NCBI GenBank assembly: GCA_028711675.1
Contig: JAQTRT010000223.1
Location: 1 to 5,108, forward strand
Reading direction: 5' to 3'
DNA: 5,108 nt
Origin: a bacterium
GTDB lineage: Bacteria > Spirochaetota > JAHITG01
The translations under genes and the position numbers were made by a program. Positions 1-5,108 of the stretch are shown piece after piece. A model generated the notes under the pieces. That model did no database searches, was not told where the DNA came from, and worked only from the letters and a program-made list of their open reading frames with translations. How positions within the stretch are numbered: position 1 is the first letter of the stretch; the number at the start of each line of letters is the position of its first letter.

Positions 1-487
1 CGTTGTTATTAAACCTCAGGCCATTCTCACTGTTAGAATAGCTATGAACCCGCACGATCGTGCATTGAGTGGAATTTTCTATCCGGATACCGTCATTATT
101 GGCGTTGGTTATCCGGATATTCTGGATCCTGATCCTGGAAGAATTCCGGATATCAACACCCCTGTTATTACCTGTAGCAACGATGCGGGGATAAAAAGAT
201 AAATTTGTGTTCATAATGCGGATATTCTGCCGGCCGTTGATATCCAACACCGTATAATCCTCGTCATCCAGGACAACGATCCGTTCATAGTTGGTAATAT
301 TGCAGATAATGATCACGTCCTGTATCTGCTGGGCTGCCGAAAGAACTGTTAAATAAGGCGGGGAAGGCGAGGGATTGTTCCTATTTACATAATGGGTCTT
401 GTTTGCCGTAAAACCGGAGAACGGCAGGCAGATCAACGCAAAGAGGAACAAGAAGGACCGGACCAATAGAATATTTTTCTTTTTCAT
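1..487 (-). CDS. Secreted right-handed parallel beta-helix repeat protein (3' end beyond window)
   Basis: The minus-strand frame opens at ATG 487-485 and stays open to the left edge, giving the first 162 residues of a longer protein. Residues 1-28 look like a Sec signal peptide: a basic start (MKKKN), a hydrophobic core around residues 11-22, and a likely cleavage near FTA|NK. After a proline-rich linker (about 38-44), the sequence from about residue 56 shows beta-helix coils with short I-x-I strands and Asn/Gly turns. Two clean coils of about 23 residues begin at G110 (GVDIRNSSRIRI) and G133 (GIRIENSTQCTI), and a third starts at G156. This is the PbH1/NosD-like pattern of extracellular or cell-surface proteins, often involved in polysaccharide binding or cleavage or in adhesion. 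No catalytic residues can be assigned in the visible part. The gene follows the RsbW-like gene after 113 bp and has its own promoter candidate. The ribosome binding site is weak (GGGATATCC before ATG). The fold is fairly certain; the function is unknown. Confidence 0.8.
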   Translation of the reverse strand, partial: MKKKNILLVRSFLFLFALICLPFSGFTANKTHYVNRNNPSPSPPYLTVLSAAQQIQDVIIICNITNYERIVVLDDEDYTVLDINGRQNIRIMNTNLSFYPRIVATGNNRGVDIRNSSRIRIQNIRITNANNDGIRIENSTQCTIVRVHSYSNSENGLRFNNN

Positions 488-562
488 AAGGATATCCCGT
501 CACAGCAATCAATCCCTTCGGTGCATAGAGCAAGCCTGATTTAAAATATCCTGCTATGAAAT

Positions 563-591
563 ATTATACCCTGTTTTTTGATATTTTCCAT
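563..591 (-). promoter_or_regulatory. Sigma70-type promoter candidate for the beta-helix gene
   Basis: Read on the minus strand, a perfect TATAAT (568-563) is preceded by 17 nt and then ATGGAA (591-586), which matches TTGACA at only 3 of 6 positions. Transcription would start near 556, giving a leader of about 69 nt before the ATG at 487. The position between two same-strand genes suggests the beta-helix gene can be expressed independently of the upstream RsbW-like gene. The call rests mainly on the perfect -10 box. Confidence 0.5.
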
Positions 592-600
592 ACTTTCCGG

Positions 601-1047
601 TCACGGCACAGGTGAGTTCTGTTGTTCGTCCTCACTGATATATTTAATCAGCCTGACAACATTCATTTTCTTGATATAATGGTAAGTAACCTCGTCCATG
701 AGGCTGTTCATGAAGTAGATACCCAGCCCTGATTCCCTTCCTTCCCTGACGTGTTTTTCCAGGTTTATCTTTCTCCGCTTCCTGATCCGGATCTTCCTGC
801 CGTAGCTTTCCACGACCACGATGATCTTCTTTTTCTCAGGACTTACGTTTATGGTGATGATGTACTTTTTTTCCGGATCATCCCTGTAAAAATGGCGGAC
901 CACATTAGCGCACGCTTCGTCGCAGGCCAGTACGACCAGGTCGGAGATGGCGCTGCTTACACCGGCATTCTGGAGCTGCAGGTGGATGAATTCCCTGCCG
1001 AGGGCCAGACTCTCCCCGCTGCCCTGCAGTTCTATGCTTTTCACCAC
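601..1047 (-). CDS. RsbW-like anti-sigma factor / serine kinase (HATPase_c_2 domain)
   Basis: This 148-residue protein consists of one GHKL-type ATPase domain, the usual size for RsbW/SpoIIAB-type switch kinases. Such proteins bind a sigma factor and are released when they bind or phosphorylate an anti-sigma antagonist (STAS protein). The N-box is clear at residues 43-48 (DEACAN, with E44 and N48). The glycine-rich G2 box is clear at 105-113 (ESGLGIYFM), followed by the family's LMDEV segment. The G1 box is degenerate: where the family has Asp-x-Gly, this protein has E80-S-Y-G83, followed by a very basic stretch (about 84-93). The N-terminal strand (SIELQGSGESLALGREFI) fits the family well. 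The start shown is GTG at 1047-1045, immediately followed by a second GTG; neither has a good ribosome binding site, and the frame stays open up to a stop at 1101-1099. No sigma factor, STAS protein or PP2C phosphatase is adjacent, so its partner is unknown. It lies 172 bp downstream of the folate gene, beyond a terminator-like repeat. The family call is strong; kinase activity is uncertain. Confidence 0.85.
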   Translation of the reverse strand: MVKSIELQGSGESLALGREFIHLQLQNAGVSSAISDLVVLACDEACANVVRHFYRDDPEKKYIITINVSPEKKKIIVVVESYGRKIRIRKRRKINLEKHVREGRESGLGIYFMNSLMDEVTYHYIKKMNVVRLIKYISEDEQQNSPVP

Positions 1048-1071
1048 TCTTTTCAGCGGATTTTTCAGGTC

Positions 1072-1086
1072 GATGACTTTTCTCCT
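1072..1086 (-). promoter_or_regulatory. Shine-Dalgarno AGGAG that may mark an upstream non-canonical start of the RsbW-like gene
   Basis: On the minus strand AGGAG (1086-1082) is followed by 7 nt and then an in-frame ATC codon (1074-1072). It is the best ribosome binding site upstream of this gene. No ATG, GTG or TTG lies in the in-frame stretch between the stop at 1101-1099 and the GTG at 1047. Initiation at ATC would add nine residues. The alternatives are weak initiation at GTG 1047 or a chance match. Confidence 0.25.
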
Positions 1087-1157
1087 GAGATAAATTTTTT
1101 ATCCTTGTATCCTTGAACTTAATTTAACCTTTTCACTTTCTCTTTCTACTATTTTTC

Positions 1158-1219
1158 AAAAAAGCTGATCCATAGAACAGGGCGGGGACCTTCTTCTGTC
1201 CGGGACAGGCCTGTTCTAT
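1158..1219 (-). terminator. Terminator-like inverted repeat after the uvrC / cyclo-ligase operon
   Basis: Directly after the cyclo-ligase TAA on the minus strand, a perfect 10-bp inverted repeat is formed by ATAGAACAGG at 1172-1181 and CCTGTTCTAT at 1210-1219 (plus-strand reading). Its 28-nt interior contains a second small hairpin, CTGTC-CGG-GACAG. On the minus strand the outer stem is followed after 8 nt by six Ts (1163-1158). The stem position and T-run suit an intrinsic terminator, though the gap between stem and T-run and the large loop are not typical. Confidence 0.5.
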
Positions 1220-1798
1220 TTATTTTTCGACCATCCGCATTTTTCCTGTATCATTTTGGTCCGAAAGGACCAGATCCATGTGTACATCATTCTTATCAGC
1301 GGGGATACGGCAGAAGAGCTGTTCTTTGAAGCACAAGCCTATCTTAAAACCCTTCACTTTTTTCAGAAAACGGTCAAAATAACCTTTTCCCCTTCCCAGC
1401 CTGTTTTGCTCAGCATCAAAAGCCAGCCCCGGCACCAGGATGATATCAAAGCTTTGTCTCCGGCTCTTGAAAACCCTGGTTGGCGCAGGCTCGAGGATAT
1501 TATAACTGCCTCTTTCCAGGCAATCCATTCCTGTGATCCGGTAAACACTGATCGCCCTGCTTACGGGATCGATCCTGGGTACATATACTTTTTTCCCGTG
1601 TTTCAAACAGAGATCGATGATGCGCCTGGTATCCACTTCCTGCTCAAGGGAAACATAGGTAAAAACATGAACGGACCTTTTAAAACGTTCAAGACCGATA
1701 AGCTTTTTCCGGATACGCGTGGACCCGTGCTGCCGGCTTTCCATGCCTGCCGTCACTTTCCGCATTTTTTTTCTGATCCTGTCCTTGTTTCGTTTCAT
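1220..1798 (-). CDS. 5-formyltetrahydrofolate cyclo-ligase (MTHFS family)
   Basis: This cytoplasmic enzyme of one-carbon metabolism converts 5-formyl-tetrahydrofolate to 5,10-methenyl-tetrahydrofolate using ATP, recycling a folate that otherwise inhibits folate enzymes (YgfA/Fau in Escherichia coli). The 192-residue length is normal. Recognisable parts are the basic N-terminal helix with R-x-x-x-R-K spacing, LEQEVDT at 51-57 (folate-pocket region), GSYNILEP at 97-104, VPGLAFD at 122-128, the signature RLGRGKGYFDRF at 133-144 (ATP/phosphate binding), and the C-terminal GLCF...Q...IP...D..MD motif at 154-175. Its ATG (1798-1796) overlaps the uvrC TGA (1797-1795) as ATGA, with a GAGG ribosome binding site inside the end of uvrC, so translational coupling is likely. 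No break or missing motif is visible. Confidence 0.93.
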   Translation of the reverse strand: MKRNKDRIRKKMRKVTAGMESRQHGSTRIRKKLIGLERFKRSVHVFTYVSLEQEVDTRRIIDLCLKHGKKVYVPRIDPVSRAISVYRITGMDCLERGSYNILEPAPTRVFKSRRQSFDIILVPGLAFDAEQNRLGRGKGYFDRFLKKVKGFKIGLCFKEQLFCRIPADKNDVHMDLVLSDQNDTGKMRMVEK

Positions 1799-3474
1799 GA
1801 AGGTCCTCTTTTTTTTCCTTTGGGAGCCGGAATAAAATCCATGGCCCTGATCTTTTTATGGTAGTTCACCCCGAATCGGTGCGCTTCATCCCGTACCTGC
1901 TGAAGGAGCTTCAGTCCCTGATGGGAACGTCCCAGTCTCAGGGGCGCGGAAACACCGGGCAAAAAGATCTCCTCCTCCTTCTTGGCCAGAGAAATGATTG
2001 GCAGGTTCACGAGCCCGAGCTGCTTCAGGGAATCCAGAGCTGAATGAAGCTGGCCCTTGCCGCCGTCGATCAGGACAAGGTCCGGGAGGTCTTTCTTCTC
2101 CTCTTTCAAACGCCTGTACCTTCGCGAGACGACTTCAGCCATCATCCTGAAATCGTCAGCGCCTTCCACGGTCCTGATCCTGAACCTCCGGTATTCATTT
2201 TTATCAGGCCTGCCCTCTCTGAACCTTACCATGGAACCTGCCGAATGTGTGCCTGAGATATTGGAGATATCGAATCCCTCGATGACGCGCGGTTCCCGTT
2301 TCAGATGCAGGTCCTTCTTCAGCGCAGCCATCTGTTTCTTCACGTCCCTGTACTGCCTGGTCATAAAATAATTCTGCAACTCCGCGAGACCGTTCTCTTC
2401 GGCCATCTTCAGAAGTTTCTCTTCACCCGCGTCCGCCGGAAGCCTGATCCGGAACTCTTTCCGGGACCGGAAATAATACTCCAGAACAACTTCATCCTCA
2501 ATGGCAAAAGGGACGATGATCTCCTCCGGCACAAAGGGCATAGTGAGATAATATTGTTTTATAAAAACATTGAGCACCTCTTCCCTGGTGTCCATGCTGT
2601 TCCTGATGAAAAAATTGTTCTTCCCGAGTAATTTTCCGTCCCGGATGAAAAGCATGGTCACGTTGAATATATTCCCCTGTTCCGTGACAGCCAGTACGTC
2701 CCGTGTACGGAAATCACTGCTGATGATCCTCTGCTCTTCCATGATATCCCGAATGGCCCTGATCCTGTCGCGCACCAGGCCTGCTCTCTCGAAATCAAGA
2801 CGATCCGAACACTGCTGCATCTCCTGCTCCAGTTTCCGGATCAATTCCCCGTTCCGGCCCTGGAGAAAAAGGACGACCTGGCCCAGCATCTTCCGGTACG
2901 CATCCGGATCGATATTTCCCCGGCATACGGCCAGGCACTGTTTCAGTTGAAAATTCAGGCACACTTTTCCGCAGGGTTTGGCAAACAATCCGGACCTCGA
3001 TTTCAGTTCCAGCTTTTTACTGCATTTCTTAAGGGGGAAAAGGCGGCTGATCATCCGGAAAATATTCCTGAGGGAACGCACGCTGGTATACGGCCCGAAA
3101 TACATATTGCCGTCGTTCTTCCGGTCGCGCGTAATCAGGATCCGGGGATATGGCTCCGTGGCCGTGGAGACCCTGATAAATGGATAACGCTTATCGTCTT
3201 TCAGGATGATATTGTATCTGGGCTGATGTTTCTTGATCAGGTTGTTCTCAAGGATCAGGGCTTCCGTTTCATTGGCCGTCACGATGAGATCGATCTTCTT
3301 CACTTTCCCCACCAGGACCCTGGTCTTAGGGTCCGGGGAGGGACGTGTAAAGTAGGACGAAACCCTGCTCTTCAGGCGAAGGGCTTTACCGACATAGATG
3401 ATCCTGTTGCTCTTGTCCTTCATCAGGTAAACACCCGGCTGTCCGGGCAGGTTCTTTAAGAATTCTTTCTCCAT
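1795..3474 (-). CDS. uvrC: UvrABC excinuclease subunit C, lacking the C-terminal helix-hairpin-helix domain
   Basis: UvrC makes both incisions, 3' and 5' of a bulky DNA lesion, after UvrAB has located it (nucleotide excision repair). Domains in order are as follows. The GIY-YIG nuclease spans about 1-90, with G14-V-Y16, Y27-V-G29, R37 and catalytic E76. A cysteine cluster follows (C151, C172, C180, C184, the spacing of the UvrC iron-sulfur site, plus an extra C168). The UVR motif that binds UvrB lies at about 209-244. The RNase H-like nuclease holds D402 (GFDISN), D441 or D440, D470 (LIDGGKGQL) and H532 (RDEAHRF), matching the E. coli D-D-D-H set. The protein is 559 residues against about 610 in E. 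coli. It ends 27 residues after H532 with a Lys/Arg-rich tail, so the usual (HhH)2 DNA-binding domain is absent. The start is ATG 3474, which has only AACAGG touching the ATG and no properly spaced ribosome binding site. It is first in an operon with the cyclo-ligase. Confidence 0.96.
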   Translation of the reverse strand: MEKEFLKNLPGQPGVYLMKDKSNRIIYVGKALRLKSRVSSYFTRPSPDPKTRVLVGKVKKIDLIVTANETEALILENNLIKKHQPRYNIILKDDKRYPFIRVSTATEPYPRILITRDRKNDGNMYFGPYTSVRSLRNIFRMISRLFPLKKCSKKLELKSRSGLFAKPCGKVCLNFQLKQCLAVCRGNIDPDAYRKMLGQVVLFLQGRNGELIRKLEQEMQQCSDRLDFERAGLVRDRIRAIRDIMEEQRIISSDFRTRDVLAVTEQGNIFNVTMLFIRDGKLLGKNNFFIRNSMDTREEVLNVFIKQYYLTMPFVPEEIIVPFAIEDEVVLEYYFRSRKEFRIRLPADAGEEKLLKMAEENGLAELQNYFMTRQYRDVKKQMAALKKDLHLKREPRVIEGFDISNISGTHSAGSMVRFREGRPDKNEYRRFRIRTVEGADDFRMMAEVVSRRYRRLKEEKKDLPDLVLIDGGKGQLHSALDSLKQLGLVNLPIISLAKKEEEIFLPGVSAPLRLGRSHQGLKLLQQVRDEAHRFGVNYHKKIRAMDFIPAPKGKKRGPS

Positions 3475-3483
3475 CCTGTTAAA

Positions 3484-3511
3484 AATATATGCTTGAAGAT
3501 TAATATGTCAA
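3484..3511 (-). promoter_or_regulatory. Sigma70-type promoter of uvrC, predicting a nearly leaderless mRNA
   Basis: On the minus strand a perfect TTGACA (3511-3506) is followed by 16 nt and TATATT (3489-3484, 5 of 6 matches to TATAAT). Only 9 nt separate the -10 box from the uvrC ATG. Transcription beginning 6-8 nt after the -10 box would leave a leader of about 1-4 nt. The lack of a spaced ribosome binding site at this ATG agrees with that. Confidence 0.65.
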
Positions 3512-3519
3512 GCGGAAAT

Positions 3520-3673
3520 ACAAAGCACAGGCTCTAAAGGCTGAATACGGAAATAAAGGTTGTAAAGGTTATAAAGGAAAAGAAAAACCTCTGTTGACAA
3601 TGTCTTTACCTTTTTAACCTTTAAAGCCTTTATCCCCTTTATAGCTTTTATAGCCTTCTCTTCGTGCCTTTGT
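3520..3673. repeat. Long imperfect intergenic palindrome made of 9-nt units
   Basis: Three nested pairs of arms share one centre. The inner pair is 3553-3577 with 3609-3633 (22 of 25 positions complementary, 23 with a G-U pair). The middle pair is 3530-3542 with 3643-3655 (11 of 13, 12 with a G-U pair). The outer pair is 3520-3528 with 3664-3673 (complementary apart from one bulged base). The loop is 3578-3608. The arms also show 9-nt periodicity: three units like ATAAAGGTT on the left (3553-3579) and five units like CCTTTATAG on the right (3609-3653). It lies between divergent genes, so it is not an ordinary end-of-gene terminator. No clear target-site duplication flanks it. It may be a dispersed palindromic element or a regulatory/recombination structure; the function is unknown. 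Confidence 0.75.
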
Positions 3674-3695
3674 GTCCTGGTGGCAATGATTTCTG

Positions 3696-3711
3696 TTTTA
3701 AACGTTTAAAA
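3696..3711. promoter_or_regulatory. Perfect 16-bp palindrome, candidate operator
   Basis: TTTTAAACGTTTAAAA reads identically on both strands, with the centre between 3703 and 3704. It ends 3 bp before a TTGACA box that points to the lipoprotein gene. A homodimeric regulator binding here could activate or repress that promoter. AT-rich palindromes also arise by chance, so only the position argues for function. Confidence 0.4.
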
Positions 3712-3714
3712 AAT

Positions 3715-3742
3715 TTGACAAAAGATATGAAATGAATAATGT
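3715..3742 (+). promoter_or_regulatory. Possible promoter of the lipoprotein-OmpA gene pair
   Basis: A perfect TTGACA (3715-3720) is followed by 16 nt and TAATGT (3737-3742), only a weak -10 box (3 of 6 matches). The start would fall near 3749, giving a leader of about 50 nt before the ATG at 3798. The weak -10 box would suit an activator-dependent promoter, possibly through the adjacent palindrome. That is inference. Confidence 0.35.
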
Positions 3743-3783
3743 AGTAAGGGGAAAATCAAAGGGGTATCGCGAAAAACCAAATG

Positions 3784-3790
3784 AAGGAGG
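3784..3790 (+). promoter_or_regulatory. Strong ribosome binding site fixing the lipoprotein start
   Basis: AAGGAGG lies 7 nt before ATG 3798. This selects 3798 over the in-frame ATG at 3732, which has no ribosome binding site and would put 22 mostly polar residues in front of the signal peptide. Confidence 0.85.
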
Positions 3791-3797
3791 TTCTCCC

Positions 3798-4280
3798 ATG
3801 ACAACACAGATAAAATGGATCCGGCTGGGAATCATGCTCAGCATTTGTTCTTCTCTCATCGCCTGTGCTTCCCTGCCCCAGAAAGAACTGGATGATGCCA
3901 GGAAAGCCATTATGGAATCGGAGAAGATCAATGCAGTGAAATACGCCCCGGACGAGCTTCAGAGCGCGAAGAGCTTCCTGGATACAGCTGAGAACCAGGT
4001 AAAACAGAAGGAGAACAAGCAGGCCAAAGAGAACGCCCTCAAGTCAAAAGCCATGGGCGACAAGGCATATTACATGGCCATCGAACAGTTCGTCAAGGAC
4101 CAGAACGAAGGAACGGCTAAAAGCATGGAGGAAGCCAAAGCCAGCCATGCCGATATAGCAGCTGCGGACCAGTACCAGGATGCGGAGAAATTATATTCCG
4201 ATGTGCAGAAAGATATGGAAAAATTAAAGGTGCTTTCCCTGAAATTAAAACAGGAAGAGTCTTTAAAGAAACCCGAATAA
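3798..4280 (+). CDS. DUF4398-type outer-membrane lipoprotein
   Basis: This is a 160-residue lipoprotein precursor. The signal peptide has K6 and R9 before a hydrophobic core at about 10-22 and the lipobox LIAC, with the lipidated Cys at 23. Ala at +2 favours sorting to the outer membrane. The mature part is almost entirely charged, Ala-rich helix. The stretch from LDDARKAI through YAPDELQSAKSFLDTAE, then Lys/Ala-rich repeats, is the DUF4398 pattern (paired helices with a Y-A-P-x-E-L-x-x-A core). The domain's biochemical role is not established; members often lie next to OmpA-family genes. That holds here: the OmpA-like gene starts 13 bp after the stop. A role in the envelope, perhaps as a spacer or partner for the peptidoglycan-binding neighbour, is inferred. 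Confidence 0.85.
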   Translation: MTTQIKWIRLGIMLSICSSLIACASLPQKELDDARKAIMESEKINAVKYAPDELQSAKSFLDTAENQVKQKENKQAKENALKSKAMGDKAYYMAIEQFVKDQNEGTAKSMEEAKASHADIAAADQYQDAEKLYSDVQKDMEKLKVLSLKLKQEESLKKPE

Positions 4281-4293
4281 GGAGATCTTAATC

Positions 4294-5108
4294 ATGAAAA
4301 AAATAATTTTTATCATAATCATCGCGGTGTTTTTAACCCTGGATCTATCCGGCCAGGGAGATACGGCCAAGACCAAAGAAGACCAAACCGCTGAATCCGA
4401 CAGGATCAAGCTGGAAATACAGGACCTGGTCGGCAGGATCAAGGCCAACAACGAAAAAGCACGAAGCTTATTTGACGAGGCTAAGATCAAAGCAGACAGC
4501 CTGAAGCAGGAAGCCGGGCAGAAACTGGATTTTTTAAATGAAGCCATCATCAAAGCCGGGAAAAGCAAAAGCACGGACAAAGCTGAACTGGATAAGGCCG
4601 AGATCCTGAATAAGGAAGCTAAAAGAACATTCAAGGAATTCCAGTACAGCCAGACCATTGACACGGTAAATAAAGCCCTTGGCCACATCAGCGACATACC
4701 TGTGGTCTCCCTGACTATCGCACCCCAGCTCTTCTCTCCGGACGAAAGCCTGAAAAACGTCCTCACCCTGACGCCTGACATGTTCTCCCTGCACAAAGTA
4801 ACCAGCTGGACCCTTTTCATCAGAAAGAAGGAAGAAAACGACAAAGAGGAAGTGGAGGTCATACGCTGGGAGGGAAGCGATCTCACTACTAATACCATTG
4901 AATGGGACGGTAAATCGGATAAAAAAATGGTCCTGGACAGCGCCAGCAGTTATATCGCTGAAATGACCGTGCGCGACGAGAAAGGCGGCATGGGAAAATC
5001 GAGCCAGGTTAAATTCAAGACGGACATTTTTACCACCAGGACGGAAAGAGGGCTTCTGATCAATATATCGAGCATCAAGTTCGATTACAACAAGGCGGAC
5101 CTGAAAAC
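4294..5108 (+). CDS. Periplasmic helical / Ig-like / OmpA-family protein (3' end beyond window)
   Basis: The first 271 residues are visible and the frame is open to the right edge. GGAG lies 9 nt before the ATG, just after the upstream stop codon, so the gene is co-transcribed with the lipoprotein gene. Residues 1-20 form a Sec signal peptide (MKK, then a very hydrophobic I-rich core), with no lipobox. Residues about 32-130 are charged, Lys/Ala/Glu-rich helix resembling the helical domain of the neighbouring lipoprotein. Residues about 137-245 are beta-rich; IEWDGKSDKK followed by SYIAEMTVRDEKG resembles the FlgD/Ig-type strand pattern (W-D-G ... Y-x-x-x-x-x-V-x-D-x-x-G). From residue 252, GLLINISSIKFDYNKADLK is the typical entry into an OmpA C-terminal domain, which binds diaminopimelate in peptidoglycan; the binding residues lie beyond the window. 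It probably links or senses the cell wall. The OmpA call is strong even though only its first strand is visible. Confidence 0.85.
   Translation, partial: MKKIIFIIIIAVFLTLDLSGQGDTAKTKEDQTAESDRIKLEIQDLVGRIKANNEKARSLFDEAKIKADSLKQEAGQKLDFLNEAIIKAGKSKSTDKAELDKAEILNKEAKRTFKEFQYSQTIDTVNKALGHISDIPVVSLTIAPQLFSPDESLKNVLTLTPDMFSLHKVTSWTLFIRKKEENDKEEVEVIRWEGSDLTTNTIEWDGKSDKKMVLDSASSYIAEMTVRDEKGGMGKSSQVKFKTDIFTTRTERGLLINISSIKFDYNKADLK

Noticed and set aside
1795..1798. Frameshift as the cause of the short UvrC
   Set aside because: Downstream sequence is filled by an intact cyclo-ligase gene with a normal N-terminus; no helix-hairpin-helix remnant is visible there.
1256..1864. Plus-strand open frame of 202 codons
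   Set aside because: It is antisense to the cyclo-ligase, whose family motifs are unmistakable.
2947..3459. Plus-strand open frame of 170 codons
   Set aside because: It is antisense to the GIY-YIG and cysteine-cluster part of uvrC and resembles no protein family.
3594..3622. Another TTGACA box in the loop of the palindrome
   Set aside because: At 15-18 nt downstream there is nothing resembling a -10 box on the plus strand.
3553..3653. Periodic 9-nt units considered as a CRISPR-like or iteron array
   Set aside because: The units are contiguous, too short for CRISPR repeats and without spacers. The inverted arrangement and the absence of replication genes argue against plasmid iterons.
3520..3673. 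Complete insertion sequence or MITE with target duplication
   Set aside because: There is no transposase, and the flanking bases show no matching direct repeat; it is kept only as a palindromic repeat.
3732..3797. In-frame upstream ATG extending the lipoprotein by 22 residues
   Set aside because: It has no ribosome binding site, and the added polar residues would precede and disturb a clear lipoprotein signal; AAGGAGG supports 3798.
4263..4898. Long minus-strand open frame of 211 codons
   Set aside because: It lies antisense to the OmpA-like gene, has Ser/Leu-rich low-information content typical of a shadow frame, and no ribosome binding site or family match.

Overview
The window looks like ordinary chromosome from a diderm (Gram-negative-type) bacterium. 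The evidence is a type II lipoprotein signal with Ala at +2, the start of an OmpA-like peptidoglycan-binding domain, and strong AGGAGG-type ribosome binding sites. GC content is mid-range and genes are closely packed. I cannot place the organism from sequence alone. The combination of uvrC plus a folate gene, an RsbW-like switch kinase, a DUF4398 lipoprotein and an OmpA protein would suit an Aminicenantes/Acidobacteriota- or spirochaete-like lineage, but that is a guess.

Layout. Two divergent transcription blocks meet in a 323-bp intergenic region (3475-3797). Leftward (minus strand, read right to left) come uvrC and a 5-formyltetrahydrofolate cyclo-ligase, joined by an ATGA stop/start overlap. 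A terminator-like inverted repeat follows, then an RsbW-like HATPase, and then a secreted parallel beta-helix protein that runs off the left edge. The last gene has its own TATAAT-type promoter. Rightward (plus strand) come a DUF4398-type outer-membrane lipoprotein and, 13 bp later, a periplasmic protein with a helical region, an Ig/FlgD-like region and the beginning of an OmpA domain, cut by the right edge.

The left block mixes DNA repair (UvrC), one-carbon metabolism and regulation; apart from the uvrC/cyclo-ligase coupling nothing shows that these genes work together. The right block is a plausible two-gene envelope module: an OM-anchored helical lipoprotein beside a helical protein that should bind peptidoglycan.

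The most interesting points are four. UvrC has all its catalytic residues but ends before the usual helix-hairpin-helix domain. The intergenic region holds a roughly 154-bp three-tier imperfect palindrome built of 9-nt units. A perfect 16-bp palindrome sits directly upstream of a TTGACA box. The uvrC promoter is so close to the ATG that the mRNA should be nearly leaderless. I see no mobile element, CRISPR array, RNA gene or clear new multi-gene system.
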